This document shows positions 10,977-25,900 of a stretch of DNA of 64,000 bases, piece after piece (position 1 is the first letter of the stretch; every line of letters starts with the position of its first letter). The translations under genes were made by a program, and so were the position numbers. The notes below the pieces were generated by a model. That model saw only the letters and a program-made list of their open reading frames with translations. It did no database searches and was not told where the DNA came from. Source of the DNA: Arcuatula senhousia (lineage: Eukaryota > Mollusca > Bivalvia > Mytilida > Mytilidae); contig OZ020313.1 of assembly GCA_963971305.1 (NCBI GenBank), positions 53,454,203 through 53,518,202 of the forward strand, written 5' to 3'.

Positions 10977-13900
10977 GTAGTCAGTTAGTTGGATGCTTAT
11001 GGACAAGATACTTTCAATAACTTTAACTTAACTTAAAACACAGTTGTGACGTCATGCCATTGTTAATGCAGTACTTTATTTTAACGATAAGTACTGTTTA
11101 GTCTTGATATTGGACTCTTTTCTACTTAATATTGGATTGCTTTTATCTAATATTAAACAGTCAGTAATATTATTTTTGTGACTTTAACATTTTCTTAGTC
11201 AATGATTGAAGGGAAAAATGCATTAAATATAAAATTTGACATATTTTTGACAAGTTATCACTGGCGGTTGGCGGCTACTCGTAACGGCAGTTACGAGTAT
11301 CACAAGATGGCGGAGGATTTTTCTGATTAATTTTTATCGCTTCCAAAACAATGAATCTCGCCTCGAAAACAAAGTCTTTTGATGTCCGGTCGATGACAAA
11401 TAAAAAAATACAGATATTCCATTTTAAATTTTTAAGTAAAATGCCTTCTACTTCCAGAATTTCTAATATTTGAAAACATAATGGATACTCGTAACTGCAA
11501 AATCGAAAACAGTGACGATACGCGTAACTGCTATGGTATGATGTTGGTAACGGACAAATATTATATTAAAATTAATGTTAGTACATTTAGAAAAAAAATA
11601 ATAAATTACTAGTATTTTATGTGTTTGTAATTTGTTTACGACCGCAAAAAAAAAATGCGGACGTATAATGAAATGATGCTGTCGTCGTTGTCGTCGTTTG
11701 CTTTGTCTGTTAACATTAGTGTTCCCACAATAACTTTAATTCTAGTTATCCTATTGCTATGATATTTGATTATGATGTTCCTTACCATAAAAGGATGGCA
11801 TGGATGGATGGGATTTATTTTGGTGGTCCCCCTTTTTTCGTTAAGGAATAAGGGCCAAAAATGCATTTTTGTTTGTTTGTTCCAATAGTAACTTTTTTTA
11901 TGGTTAACTAAATGCTGTGGAATTTCATTTTAATGTTTTACATAAAAAAAGGCTACCAAAGTCTGCATGGGCAAATTAAGTTGGCAGACCACCACTGGCT
12001 GTATGTGTTAAGAGCAATTTTCTGTCCATATTGGTCCGAAAATGTACCGTGTTTGAATGTTTTTGTTTTAAAGTCTACAGATCTTCCAACTGAAAATTAG
12101 CTATTGAACAATCTTGATCTTTCCTAAGACGCTCTGCACTTACCAATTACATTGGACCCCCTGTAAGAGGAATTCTACATTGCATTATAACCTGCATTAT
12201 AAATAGCACCATTGACCAGCTAGGATATCTAAGAAATAAAAATAAAAGCTTAAAAAACCTGGCTTTCGCTTCCCTTATCACAAACTCAAATTAGGTTTAA
12301 TTATGGGTATGTTCATGTAACAGGCTTAGCTGGGCGCAGGTGAGTTAAGTGTAGAGTGGCGTACATGTAGTTATACGATAACTAGAAATACAGTAAAAAA
12401 CAATTACTTTTCATATATATGTGTGTAAGAATGTGACAACTCTTTTTAGCTCACATGTACCAAAGGTCCAGGTGAGCTATTGCCATCACTTGGCGTCCGT
12501 CTTCGGCGTCGTGGTCGTCGTCCGTTAACATTTTTTTTTCAAAAATCTCCTCTGAAACTACTGAACAGAATTCTATCAAACTTGGTATGATTGATTCTTA
12601 GGATGTCCTGCATATAACTTGTGTTTCGATTTTTGATCCGTCAAAAAACATCTCCGCCGTGGCTAAAAGTAGACCAGGGGGTCAGACTACTGTTTTTGGC
12701 TTGTAAATCAAAAAGTATAAGAGATAGAGAATATCGGATGCCACCTTCCCTCTTCAGCATCATAAGCTCTACTAAAGTCTTCTTTGGGTCGAAGCTGTCA
12801 GATAGTGGTAATGGCCTCTTAAAGGTAACAAAATAGCGGGATTTTTTTCATGTTGATGCTCTATAAAATGAAAAATATTGCAGATAGCGAATAGCTGATG
12901 CATGCTTAAATGTTCAGCTCATTAAGCTCTACAAAAGTCTCCATCGGGTCGAAGTTGTCAGATGACCCCTTATAGGGGTACTGGCTCTTTACAGGTCAAA
13001 AATAGCGTTTTGTCCCTATAGAATGAAATCTATTGCAGATAGAGAAAAGCTGTTGCTTGCTTAAACGTTCAGCGCATTAAGCTCTACAAAAATCTTCATT
13101 GGGTTGACGAAATTGTAAGATGACCCCTTATAGGGGTTATGGCCCTTAACAGGTCAAACATAGTGTTTTTCCCTATAGAATAAAAAAACTATTGCAGATG
13201 GAGAAAAACTGTTGCTTGCTTAAATGTTCAGCTCAATAAGCTGTCTTGTTTCAAATTTGTCAGATGAACCCCTCATAGGGGTTATGGCCCCTTACAGGTC
13301 AAAGTTAGTGTTTTATCCCTATATATTGAAAATAATGGCAGATAGAGAAAAGTTGTTGCTTGCTTCAATGTTCAGCACAGTAAGCTCTATCAAAGTATCC
13401 ATTGGGTCGAACTTGTCAGATGACCCTTTATAAGGATTATGGCTCCTTACAGGTCAAAATTAGCGGTCCTTTAACGTTGTGTCCTAAAGATTAGACACAT
13501 AAAGAAAAGATGTTGCTTGCTTAAAACATGCAGCTCTTAACAAAAGCTTCACAAAAGTCTCCATTGGGTCTCAGTTGTCAGATGACCCCTTAAAGAAAAG
13601 ACCCTTATGGCTTAAAGAACAGGTTAGGGATTCAGGCTCCTGGGAGCCTGAATGTTATTTATATATATTAACCAATCATAAAATAAGTGTATGTATTATT
13701 TCATCTAGTAATGCATCTAAAGATGAATTAACATATAAGATATTTTTATGATATTCAGGTAGACCTTCGAAAACAATATTCCACTTGGAGATACGCTTTC
13801 GTTGCTTCCAGTTGCGTATCTCCAAGTGAAATATTGTTTTCGAAGGTCTACCAATGGGGAAATTTGATGTTGAATGACCGAAAAGGCCAAGACATCCACA

Positions 13901-16900
13901 CAAAAAAAACCGCACAGCATACAAATTACTTAACAATATTTAAATGCCAAATCGGCAAAGGTCAGTTACGAGCATTTTCTCAAAAACATATTTAACAGTT
14001 ACGAGTAGCTCATCGATGCAGTTACCAACAGCTTCGTGTTTTTTAGATTGACGACTCACGAGTTTCACACTACGAAAGCGTATGTTAGATGGCAACTGTA
14101 TGTTACTAGCCTCGGTATTCTTTTTATTTTCATTCAAAAGATAATCTTTTATAAAAGATATAATATAAAATCCGACTTTCCAGGAATATCCCCCGCCATC
14201 TTGAGATACTCGTAACTGCCGTTACGAGTAGCCGCCAACCGCCAGTGAGTTATGCCATGCCTGGATTCGAACCTGCATTCTTTCTCTCCTCAGGCAATTT
14301 CATTAAGCCTGTGGCTACTGATTGCTTGATAAATGTGTATAATAAATCTAAATGGATAAAAGTCCATAGCTGGGATCTAACCCTTAGTCTCTCCCACCAT
14401 AGTCCACAACGCTTACCATTCCGCTATGGCAGACTTGACAAACAAATGTTCACTTAAATTCAAAAATGGTTTTAAGTTATGAAATGTACAAAGATAGTGA
14501 ATCAATGCATCAACTACACAGTACAAGGAAATTTTGCAAAAGGGTAATTTTTGCAAATTTTGCATCATCAATTAAATTGCAAAAATAAAGGCGTCCTAAG
14601 ATTGGTTTCCATATTAATTGTCAATAAAAAATCAATTGTAGAAATAATTTTTTCATTAAGACTTTTCAATGTAGCTAAGGAAAATTTTCTTAAACTGATG
14701 AAGGCTTAGGCTTTTAAACGTCTAAATGAAAGCTCTATTTCTACAATTGGATTTGAGTATGATTCATTAAATCCTACGGATTTTAAGAAACAATTACTAA
14801 TACAAAATCAGTTACTCTTAAAAGAAATAAGCACCCTGACTACATTTCAACCTAGAAATTATGGATATAAACCACTGTAATTTCACATCATGTATTAAAA
14901 TATGCCTTTTATGATTTATACTTTTATTTATTTAGATATTTTCATCTATGGTTTTTATTTCAGGAGTAGCAGACGATACTGTTTACCGGTTTGATTTTGA
15001 CCTTGATGAATTGATTGCGACCTCTATAAAAGATCTGTGTGACCCAGATAAAGATGATGATAGTTTAAAGTTTAAACATACCTTAAATGGCTTTTCTAAC
15101 CAGTTAAAAACTGTTGAAAGTAAGTAATGCTTAAACAAGAAAAAATAATCAAAATTTATGATTATAGCGAGCATCGCAGATGCGAGCCCTACGGCATTGT
15201 GCATGTTTTGAGATGTGCCAGAAATATACTGACAATAAAACCGGAACAGGTTTACTTTTACGGAGTGAAAAAAATAATAGGCACGGAGCAAGTAAAACAA
15301 TCAACCCTCTGGGCTTTTAAAAAATACATCATAATCTGTTATGCAAAAATATAAAAATTGAAATTCAAAAACATTGAAAAAACCCTCATTCATCCACTTG
15401 TTTATTTTTACACACAGATTTTTATTTAAACACCATTCGGTCTTTTCCGCTGAAAAACAATTTTCCGGAAATTACCGAGCTAGCTTTTGGCAACATCGTC
15501 CAATATTGACTAGTCATACCAAATGCATGATACTGACCAAGCTTTGTTAAATTCTAAGTAAGATAAAATAAGATAAAGAAATACATAAATTTCTGTTTTC
15601 TGTTTTCTGTACGTGTCATAAACTTTTGACACAGGTGTTCTCTCGTGTACTGTAGGATCACTCGCGTGTAAAATTACTCTTGTATTGTTCACTTTGTAAC
15701 TTGTAACTTGGTAGGTGGACGCTTAAAAAAATAGAAAATCGATAAAAAAATAAACAAAAAAATAGGAATAGGAATGATGTGCTGTTAGTGATTGGAAAAC
15801 CGCTTGCTGTTCTCTGTGTACTCCGCCATTAGCCGAAGTCGCTGGGTTTCCGTTACGTTATCTTCCGTTTTTCCCACAGTAAGGAGCACCTCCATATCGA
15901 TGTACATGCAACCGGTCAATAAATAAAGTTCATGTTGCAGTTCATTTACTGAATAAAACCTACTCATAATAATGAATAAAAGGTTCTTACCTGAAAATGA
16001 AAGAAGAGTCCCGTCCTGTGGGGTTTCACTCACTTTCCTCAATCCTGCATGATATTTTTACTTTGCCGTTTTTTTCCGCCAGGTTTCTTAATGTTCCTTC
16101 TGTTACCAATGCTTCAAATAAAACACTGATACTCAGAAAATCTCACAAAACCTGACAGAATCTGAATGTTGTTTTGGTCTGCTGAAGAAGCGCCAAATAC
16201 TCTGACAAGGAAATGACGTCACGTAATCCATAAAATGGATAATTTCGTCCCCGCGTAATGTCGTCCCAGAATGTTACAGGATTTATTATTTGCACAAATA
16301 ATTGAATTTTTGATAAGTAGTTATTGATCCCAGATATTTACAACAACTTTCTTAAGTGCATATGATTTGGGTTGGGTGGGGTCACCCTTTGCTACTATTT
16401 AATTTCTTTTTTTTAAAAATCCCTCTTTACGTTAAACTTAGCCGGTCGAACACGTGGATTTATTTTTAGAAGGTACTAGTATAGAGTATATAGATTTTCG
16501 ATGCTCGCTAAAAAGGCAGGGCCTTAATCATATTATCCATGGAAATTTATAGATTTTATTTTATTGGAAAATCCACTATCTTTCTGTTAGCTACCAAATA
16601 AAAAATGTACATGTATTACCATAAAAATGTATTTTCCATAAAAGGAAAATTTTTGTGTTTTCTTGATAAAAGTGATGCTGTTATTTTCGTGTAATATAGT
16701 TTTCACACTTCCATATCAAAAGTGTTACTTTTGATTACATGTATGTGTGTTCGATTTTTAGCAAATTAATGTTTGCTACAAATATAGCAAAAATTTAACA
16801 TCTTAAAAAAAGCCCCCCCACTTATACGGTAATAGAGATGTTCTAAGAAATAAAGATTTATATCAAAGGATAAAGGGACAAATTATTAGTGACTGAGTGA

Positions 16901-19900
16901 GGGTTAGGATTTTAAGTCCTTTCCTTCCTACATGGGCCACTTCAATCATTGAGAAAACCAGTGTACCTAGAGGAAAACCTTTCTATATACAGTTAACAGA
17001 CAAACCTAGTTACATACATGTGTCCAAAATTGCCGCTTGCCTGTACACTTATTCCACATCTCATTATTTTCTATTGTAAGTTACAAAGCAGGAAAAAACC
17101 ACCTGCATATGAAGTTGATTAGTGATTGAAAGTGTGGTATTGAAACAAGCACCTTAAATCACTAGGCTGGTCTAGGAACCTTATGACAAAAACTGTAAGT
17201 GGTAACACAAAATGTGAATGATTACCAGATAAACATTGAATGATGTTTTGCTTTTATCTATAGGTCGTCAGAAACAGGTGACTAAGATTTTAGATGACTG
17301 TTCTGACAAGCTACAACAGTATTATGAAGACTTACAAGAACAGGATAAAGAAGAAGAGTTAGTATGAAAGAGATGGAAAGTTTTAATTAGGGATGTGGAT
17401 TATAATACAATACACCAAGATTTATATGTAGTAGGCTTTAGCCTAAAAATGAGCAAAGCCCATGAAATAATATCATTAATGTTGCATTTTTTTTACAAAT
17501 TATTGGTCTTTTTGTCTGTTGTTATTCAATCATGAGCATACATGACAAAATTGCATTGCTATGGAAATGTTCAACAAAAGTGCTTAGCACTCTGCATTAA
17601 TATTAGGATTGAATTACAAATGCTACTTCTTTTTTTTGTAATTCTTTATTTTTGTATATCAGAAGACATTCATACATATATATGAAGAAAGTTTTTTTTT
17701 GACATTTACATTAGTATTATTATTACAAGTCCCCAGTCAATCCAAGATAGTTCCACTTTTCTTTAATTCTCAATTGTTCTCGAGCAGAGCAGTATTTTAT
17801 AATATTTATTTCTTGTTTTGCCTGCTCTTTAATATATGAAAAGGCATTTTCAACTGTAGGGATAGCATTTTGAATCTTACACCGATAGATATAATATTTA
17901 ATAATCATAATGACACTATTAATTGAAGCTGAAAACCTCATTTGGTCGCAACCGAGGATAATTTCCCTCTCTCCTACAGGGAATTCAAGATTAAAATTCT
18001 CCGAGAAGAGAGTTTGTATGGAGATCCACAAATGCTACTTCTGGATTGAGTCTTCACTCTACAATAATTTATTAATAGTATCAAATGCAAATTACATTGA
18101 TGAATCCAGGGGTCTTTCAATGAGAAATTTTGTTATTTTCATGCTTATTTGTAAAAATTGCAAAATTGACCAGGACCCCCTTCTGTCCTCAGTAGATTAT
18201 AAAAGGACCCCCCTTTCAAAATTCCTGGATCTGCACCTGAATTGATTGCTAATTTTTGTACCAGTAATTAATTGTGGTAATGTATTGAACCTTTTATTGT
18301 ATTGATTGACCTTGAATGTCCTTGAAGGTTACGAGAGGCTGCAGCTGAAGCAGAGGCGAAAGACGCAGCAGAAGCCAATGCTAAAAATGAGGAGACAGAC
18401 TCAGGCAGTGATGATGATGTACAATTTATATCTACAAGCTTTGACCCTGACATTGCAGCTAAAAATAAAGTGATCATTGAGCAGAACCCCAACCTCTCAC
18501 AGACACTGAGTGGGGCTCAATCAGGGGGAACTCCAAGGTAGGTCAGACACTGAGTGGGGCTCAATCAGGGGGAACTCCAAGGTAGGTCTGAATCTTTATT
18601 GACTCTTAAAAAATGTTTAAATTAATCATTTATGTATTTTTTTTTCACCAACTATTTTTAATAGTTAGATTAAAGGATGCATATGAGGGGCAGTAAGACC
18701 AATATTTGGTAAGCAATCTAGAAAATTTTCAGAAAATGGTAAAATTCTTAAAATGTTTTCTGTGCATATATAAAGCACAGTAAGCATAGAAACAAATCAT
18801 CATTTTATAAAATGGGGACTGCAGCACAGTTATAGCAATTGGCCAAATAAGAACATTACAAAAGAAGCTATTGTTCCCATTTCTTAGCCGTTATTTTTCA
18901 GAACAATCATTTACAAGGTACCTTCCATACAGACCACTACAGCACAATCACCAGCTTCAACCAACCCCAATCAAGAACTACCCAAGTCCAAACTGGAGAA
19001 TTTACGAGCTGCCCTAGCTGCTACCATAAACAAGCAGGTCCAAGGAGCAGCCCAGGGGATCACTGCTAAACAGGCTCAAGGAGGAGCCCAAGGCTTTAGT
19101 CCCAAGCAGGTCCAAGGAGGAGCCCAAGGCTTCAGCCCCAAGCAGGCCCAAGGGGGAGCCCAAGGGTTCACACCCCTCTCAAACCTTGTTCCACAATCTG
19201 CAGCAAATGTAATAACAGTACACCAAGGAGAAGTAAGTTATGCCTGATTTTTTATGTTGCCTGCAAAATGTTACAAAGTGACATATAGGAGTCACTTTGA
19301 CAGTATCCGTCATCCTGCATCTTCCTGCGTCCTTTGGCTGCACAATAAAAATCTGTCACAATGTTCTGGACAACTACATGTCACAGCCTCTTGATATTTG
19401 CCATATAGCTTCCTAGTTCCTACTATAGTACTATATGGTGTAAATTGATTTTATGTTTGATGTTTACTGAATACTTAAAGATGCAGGTGACATGCGTCTT
19501 CATTGAAGACCACCATTCTAGTTTTATTTATAACTGTACCCCAAGGAGAGGAAAGCTATGTCTGTTTATTTCATTGTAGGCTTTAGTTGACCTTTGTACT
19601 CCTTAGGATTATCCTTTGATTACTATTTTAATGGCTGTCTTATGAATGTTATTTGCCTTGAAAATCTTTGTTATCTGTTTTATCACCCACATTCCTTTAT
19701 TTGGTTGACTTGTGATTAAGGTAATTTTTTAAAAGCCATTAGTGGGATCTTTGCGAAATATTGTTCACATATTGATCACATACAGGAAAAGCACAACAAA
19801 ATTATGCCAATACACCAATAATATGCCAAGAAAGGCATCAGTGTTTTAAGGGACAAATTTGCCTGTTTTCATTACCAATAGTTTGAAAGTTATAAATGAA

Positions 19901-22900
19901 CACCATATTTATCCAACTTGTGTATCAAAAGTGGACTGTGTTTTTTCTTTCAAATATTATGAAAACATTTATTAAAGATATATCTTCTTAAGCATCAGTG
20001 TCAATATAAATTGCATAAATGTAAAGATATTATGCAAATCTTTTTCAGCAAAATAACCCTAATGTATCTCAACAGGCAGCAAAGTTTGGAAAGTATGGAA
20101 ACCTAACACTGCCACAAACAGTACAGGCTTATTACAATTATATAGAGTAAGTATGGAAACCTAACACTACCCAAACAGTGCAGACTTATTACAATTATAT
20201 TGAGTAAGTATGGAAACCTAACACTGCCACAAACAGTACAGGCTTATTACAATTATATTGAGTAAGTATGGAAATACAGGCTTATTACAATTATATTGAG
20301 TAAGTATGGAAACCTAACACTACCCAAACAGTACAGACTTATTACAATTATATTGAGTAAGTATGGAAACCTAACACTGCCACAAACAGTGCAGACTTAT
20401 TACAATTACATTGAGTCATTATGGAAGCCTAACACTGCCACAAACAGTACAGACTTGTTACAATTATATTGAGTAAGTATGGAAACCTAACACTGCCACA
20501 AACAGTACAGGCTTATTACAATTACATTGAGTCATTATGGAAGCCTAACACTGCCACAAACAGTACAGGCTTATTACAATTATATTGAGTAAGTATGGAA
20601 ACTTAACACTGCCACAAACAGTACAGGCTTATTACAATTATATTGAGTAAGTATGGAAGCCTAACACTGCCACAAACAGTACAGACTTATTGCAATTATA
20701 TTGAGTAAATATGGAAACCTAACACTGCCACAAACAGTACAGGCTAATTACAATTACATTGAGTCATTATGGAAGCCTAACACTGCCACAAACAGTACAG
20801 TCTTGTTATAATTATATTGAGTAAGTATGGAAACCTAACACTACCACAAACAGTACAGGCTTATTACAATTATATTGAATAAGTATGGAAACCTAACACT
20901 GCCACAAACAGTACAGGCTTATTACAATTATATTGAGTAAATATGGAAACCTAACACTGCCACAAACAGTACAGGCTAATTACAATTACATTGAGTCATT
21001 ATGGAAGCCTAACACTGCCACAAACAGTACAGGCTTGTTACAATTAAATTGAGTAATATAGAAGCCGAACACTGCCACAATTTTCTTAATATCGAGTAAA
21101 TAAATAAATCTAAATAAAATGAATAAGTCATCATAATAAATTTGAAACCATGACATTTTATACAAATATGGACTTATTATGATATGATGCTGCCATTTCC
21201 TTGCTGTCTGTTTCCAGACCTCCATTTATTTCTTTTTAAGTCACCTGGTCTAAAGCCATCTGAGCTATTGCCTTATCACATCACACTATTTATTGCAGAG
21301 CTCTGAGTGTAGGGTCCAAGGTTTATGGAAAGAAGTTGAATGAGGTGTGGTACAGAGGTACTATAGAAGCCATACAGAACAGACTTCTGGCAGTTAATGA
21401 GGTATGTTTATGTACTACTTGTGGATGTTAGCATAACCTTATCAATGGGAACTGTATGGTATTCTCATTTGAACTACCATTTAATAACTTTTAATGAATT
21501 GCATATTTTAAAATCTTTTTGATTAAGATTTTTTCCTTATTTCACATATATCAGTAACTCTAATAAGTTCTTCCAAATTTATTGTTTGTGTTTATTTTGT
21601 TTGTGTAAACAAATTTTTATTAATCAGTTGATTTCTCTGGAATGTAAATCAAATCATTATAAAAATGGCAGTATGACTGAAAAAAATATTTGGAAAATAA
21701 AAGTTTTGTCAAATATAGATCATGCACAACACAAGTTCTTAAAACCTCAAAGTTTTTCTTATAAAAGAAAATATTCAAAAGTTTGTCAGTAAATACAATG
21801 AAATTACTTTGATAAAGGTGATAACAAAATTATGAAATTGGGACCATCAAATTCAATTGTCTGAGAAAAAAAGACAAAACAAATCAAAGCCATGTTGGAA
21901 AAATTAAAGATCACAATGGTCTTGACTTACAAAATTTAAAGTTCCTTTGCCTCAATGTTGCTTGAAAACTTTTGTATACAATCAAGTATATATATTTGCA
22001 TAAATCTCTTTCAAATACAATCAACTGTGCTTTGGCTTCAATTTTATTTAAAGATCTCATTTGTAGAGAAAGTTCACAATAAAGTATGACAGTAAAGGAA
22101 GAAGAACATTAACAGCTCGAGAGATCGCATTCAGAGACCACATCAATATTCCTGTTGCTGTAGGAACAAGAATTATAGGTAAGGTTGGGGGACAGAAGTA
22201 AGTTGACCACACAATTTTTTTAGAGGCTGATAGATGATAAACTATGGATTTATTGAACCAAAAAACTGTATTGTCATATGGTGCACATTAAATAAATATT
22301 CTACAAAATGTTCACCCAGATTTTTTTAGTAAAAGTTCCCATACACACAAAAGAATACAGTTCAATTGGAAATGAATTTGCAGGATTTAGTCATACAAAG
22401 AATCTATATTGAAAGCATGTGTAAATCATAATTCAACTCACCAATAGTTATGAAAATTGTTGATCATCTGCACTCACTATCACTATAATTACAACAAAAT
22501 TCATGTCTTGTACAGTGTATATATCAGTAGTTTTAGTTTGCTTTGACTTTGTCCTATGACCTAGCTCTTAACAAATCTCTCATGAGGCAATTGAACATAC
22601 ATGTATGTACACTTTTACAAATATAGATATACAAAAATGTATAAATGTTGACAAAATAATATTAAACATTTCAGCTTTGTACAGGGATGAGGAATCCACA
22701 GCCTCGTTTTATGCTGGTATCATTGCTGAGACACCCAATGGAAGGAACCAGTTCAGGTAAGGAATCTACAGCCTCATTTTATGCTGGTATCATTGCTGAG
22801 ACACCCAATGGGAGGAACCAGTTCAGGTAAGGAATCTACAGCCTCATTTTATGCTGGTATCATTGCTGAGACACCCAATGGGAGGAACCAGTTCAGGTAA

Positions 22901-25900
22901 GGAATCTACAGCCTCATTTTATGCTGGTATCATTGCTGAGACACCCAATGGGAGGAACCAGTTCAGGTAAGGAATCTACAGCCTCATTTTATACTGGTAT
23001 CATTGCTGAGACACCCAATGGGAGGTACCAGTTCAGGTAAGTAATCTACAGCCTCATTTTATACTGGTATCATTGCTGAGACACCCAATAAAGTAACCAG
23101 TTCAGGTACTTTTCTGCCAAGTTATAAACTGCAAAGGGGGCTGTGTAAATGACATTTAGATCATAAGATCTTGCAGGTTTTTTTTAATTGAAAATAATGT
23201 TGATTGTTTTGAAATGTATCTACATGTATAGTTATAGTTTAAATGTTTTGTTCTTCATGGATTTAAAGCTGTACATTTTGGTACCGATGCATTTGATGAC
23301 CTTGTAGCTCGTAGATATTAGTGCACTTTATATGAATTTTATATGAGTTAAGGATGATTAAGTCACAACAGAACAGATGTGTTACATACTGTTCCTGCAT
23401 GTGATAGAAATAGTGAGTACTTGAGTAAATAGGAAAGCGATAGTTATTGACAAAAATTACCGTATATCGTTTTTTTTTCGCGTGTGTTTAATTTTCACTA
23501 TGTTCATGGTTGGTAACAGTCCGCGAATATTAAACACAGCGAAAATTTCCCATAAAAGTTATTGTTCCTTTGCCTTTATCTAAAAAGACAGCCAGTTTTC
23601 TTTCTTTTAATGAGTTCTAATTTATTCTAATGAGATACTCTGGCGTGGATGACAAACAACACTGGTCATTCGTTTGTTGCTTTAAGGTAAGTGAGGACAC
23701 CTGACCCCAAAAACAATGCCGAATTTAAATTGTCAAATTTTTTGATATATTAGTATTAGATATATACTTCATCTTGTGTAAAAATATTGGACCCCCTTTC
23801 CAGGCTTGTTTTCCTAAAATTTAAGCTCAAAGTTTTCCCAAATTACTATAGATTACATAGGAAAAGCCAAATTATTAGCATAAAATCTTGTCGTAGAAAA
23901 AATCCACGAATTTAAATTTTATTTTTATTTGATAAAAATCTTTGAAATACAATATATTTTGAAATAAAACAATAAATACTGGGGGTCACCAGCTTACTTT
24001 TCTGTCTACAATACAAACCTTTGTAATTTTTTGGTCATTTTTCAAGTGGATTATCTCCCTTGTTTTATTTGAAAATTTTATTTATGAAGGAATGATTTTT
24101 TTATTTGGATTAAAATTAATTTATTTTGATTAAGTTCTATTAAATGAAACTATTTAACACAAGTTTCAAGGTATTTGTGACATTTGCACTTGTATTTTGC
24201 ATTTTTAGCTGTTTTTGGTCACATGACAGGTGTCCTCACTAACCTTAATTGTTGTTATAACTCAATATAAAAATAAAGACACAACACCCAATTTTCACCC
24301 GCTGTTGTTATAACTGTAAAAAAAAAACAGTTTAAAGATAAGACTGATTGTATTAATGAATCAAAGATCAATAGGTCATTAAACAAAAATTATATTTATG
24401 TAATGTGTTTTTATTGTTATTTCCCAAATTCCGCAATTATGTAATTCAATTAATCAAAATAGTTAAGCTACATAATAAAATTGTTATTTGCATTTTAATT
24501 GTTAATTTTAATCTGGGTTGGATAAAACACGCAGCAGTTTTTTTTCGCGACATTTTCAAATAGTGAAAATTAAACACAGCGAACATTTAACCTGCTGGTT
24601 TTGGGTAGAAATTGTGAAAATAACCTGACACGAAAAAAAACTGATATACGGTAATGTCTCTTTAAAACAACTATAGCATATTGAAAAAAAATAAGATCTC
24701 ACTTATAAAAGAATGACATTGTCTATAATACTCCTGTACTATGTGTATGTATGACTTGTATTTCAGGTACTTGGTATTCTTTGATGATGGCTATGCTCAG
24801 TATTCAAGCAGAGAAGAAATCTTCAAAGTTGTGGACCAAAGTAAGTACATCCCTTTCAGCACCACTTTCTTTGTTTAGACTAGGTAAAAGGTTCACATGA
24901 GGTGGGACATCTTGATTTTTGTTGTTTTGTCACAAGCCCTGTTTGAAAAGTGAAGGCATTCGGTCCATACTTTCACACCTTGTACCATCTCTTCTCCACA
25001 ATTCCTAAAGCTTCATGAAGTTTGACACTCTCATTGTGACATAATGTAGATGTGCACCTCTTATTATAAAACTTAATCTGCTTGATTTTTTGTCAAATAA
25101 CTGATGTATATGTACACCTGTCCTACCTCAACCAAAGCAAAAACTTGTCTTAACAAATGTTTATTTTGTAAGTATAATGTACATGTATTTTGAATTTATT
25201 AAGTGAACACCTGTATAGACTTTAATAATTCTTCTTAGTGGGTTTGGTGAAGAATATATTTGATGATTTGAATATATAAAGACATTGATCTAACATGCCA
25301 AATTTAGAAAAATGATAAAATAAAAGTTTGATATAAAAATTGTATCATGTATTGTTTTATACTTTGGTTTCATTATTGTTCATGGGGTATCAATTTTCTT
25401 GGTGGTCTTTACCCATGAAATTTAATACTCCATGTAAAGGGACCATAATATTGTTCTGTATGCTGCAGAATTCAGATCCACGAATTTAAGAATCCACAAA
25501 CTGATACTTTTTCATCAAATCACGAAAATAGGTACCCACGAAAATAAATGAATCCACAGTATTATACAGAGAGTGGCAATGTATAATGTGGTACCCTCTG
25601 TTTTGTATTCTAGTATGTGTCTGTCAAAATGTCCTCTAATAGATTTATTCAGGAGGCTAGCTTGAAAAAAACATTTTGCTGTGCCTGACGAATGTTACGT
25701 CCATTAGAGACACTGTTTTGTTTTGGGTCTGTTTATCTGCCCTATGATGTTTTCAGAATGATAACTTTAAACACTTTTATTTCTGATTTTCAGGCATAAA
25801 TGTATGGGAAGATGTCCATCAAGACTCGCAGGAATTCATTAAAGAATACTTAAAGCAATATCCAGAGGTAAAATTCAGAACAAAATCCACAGGATTATTT

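Larger units (their letters stand above)
11259..14247. mobile_element. 2.99-kb element with ~58-bp TIR and 6-bp TSD
   Basis: TIR CACTGGCGGTTGGCGGCTAC... (11259-~11316) is mirrored at ~14190-14247 with about two mismatches. AGTTAT directly flanks both ends (11253-11258, 14248-14253). The TIR contains the palindrome TACTCGTAACGGCAGTTACG(AGTA), and further 'cagttacgagta' / 'tactcgtaactg' motifs lie just inside both ends. The interior carries a family B element (12443-13652), a family C fragment (11638-11880) and a 39-bp-arm hairpin (13757-13852). No transposase seen. It fills much of SETDB1 intron 1. Confidence 0.88.

Noticed and set aside
14254..14440. Functional tRNA gene on the minus strand
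   Set aside because: A- and B-box-like motifs are present, but the acceptor and T stems do not pair into a cloverleaf.
20089..23106. CRISPR-like regular repeats
   Set aside because: Direct repeats are contiguous, without unique spacers, and derive from exon ends in a eukaryotic gene.
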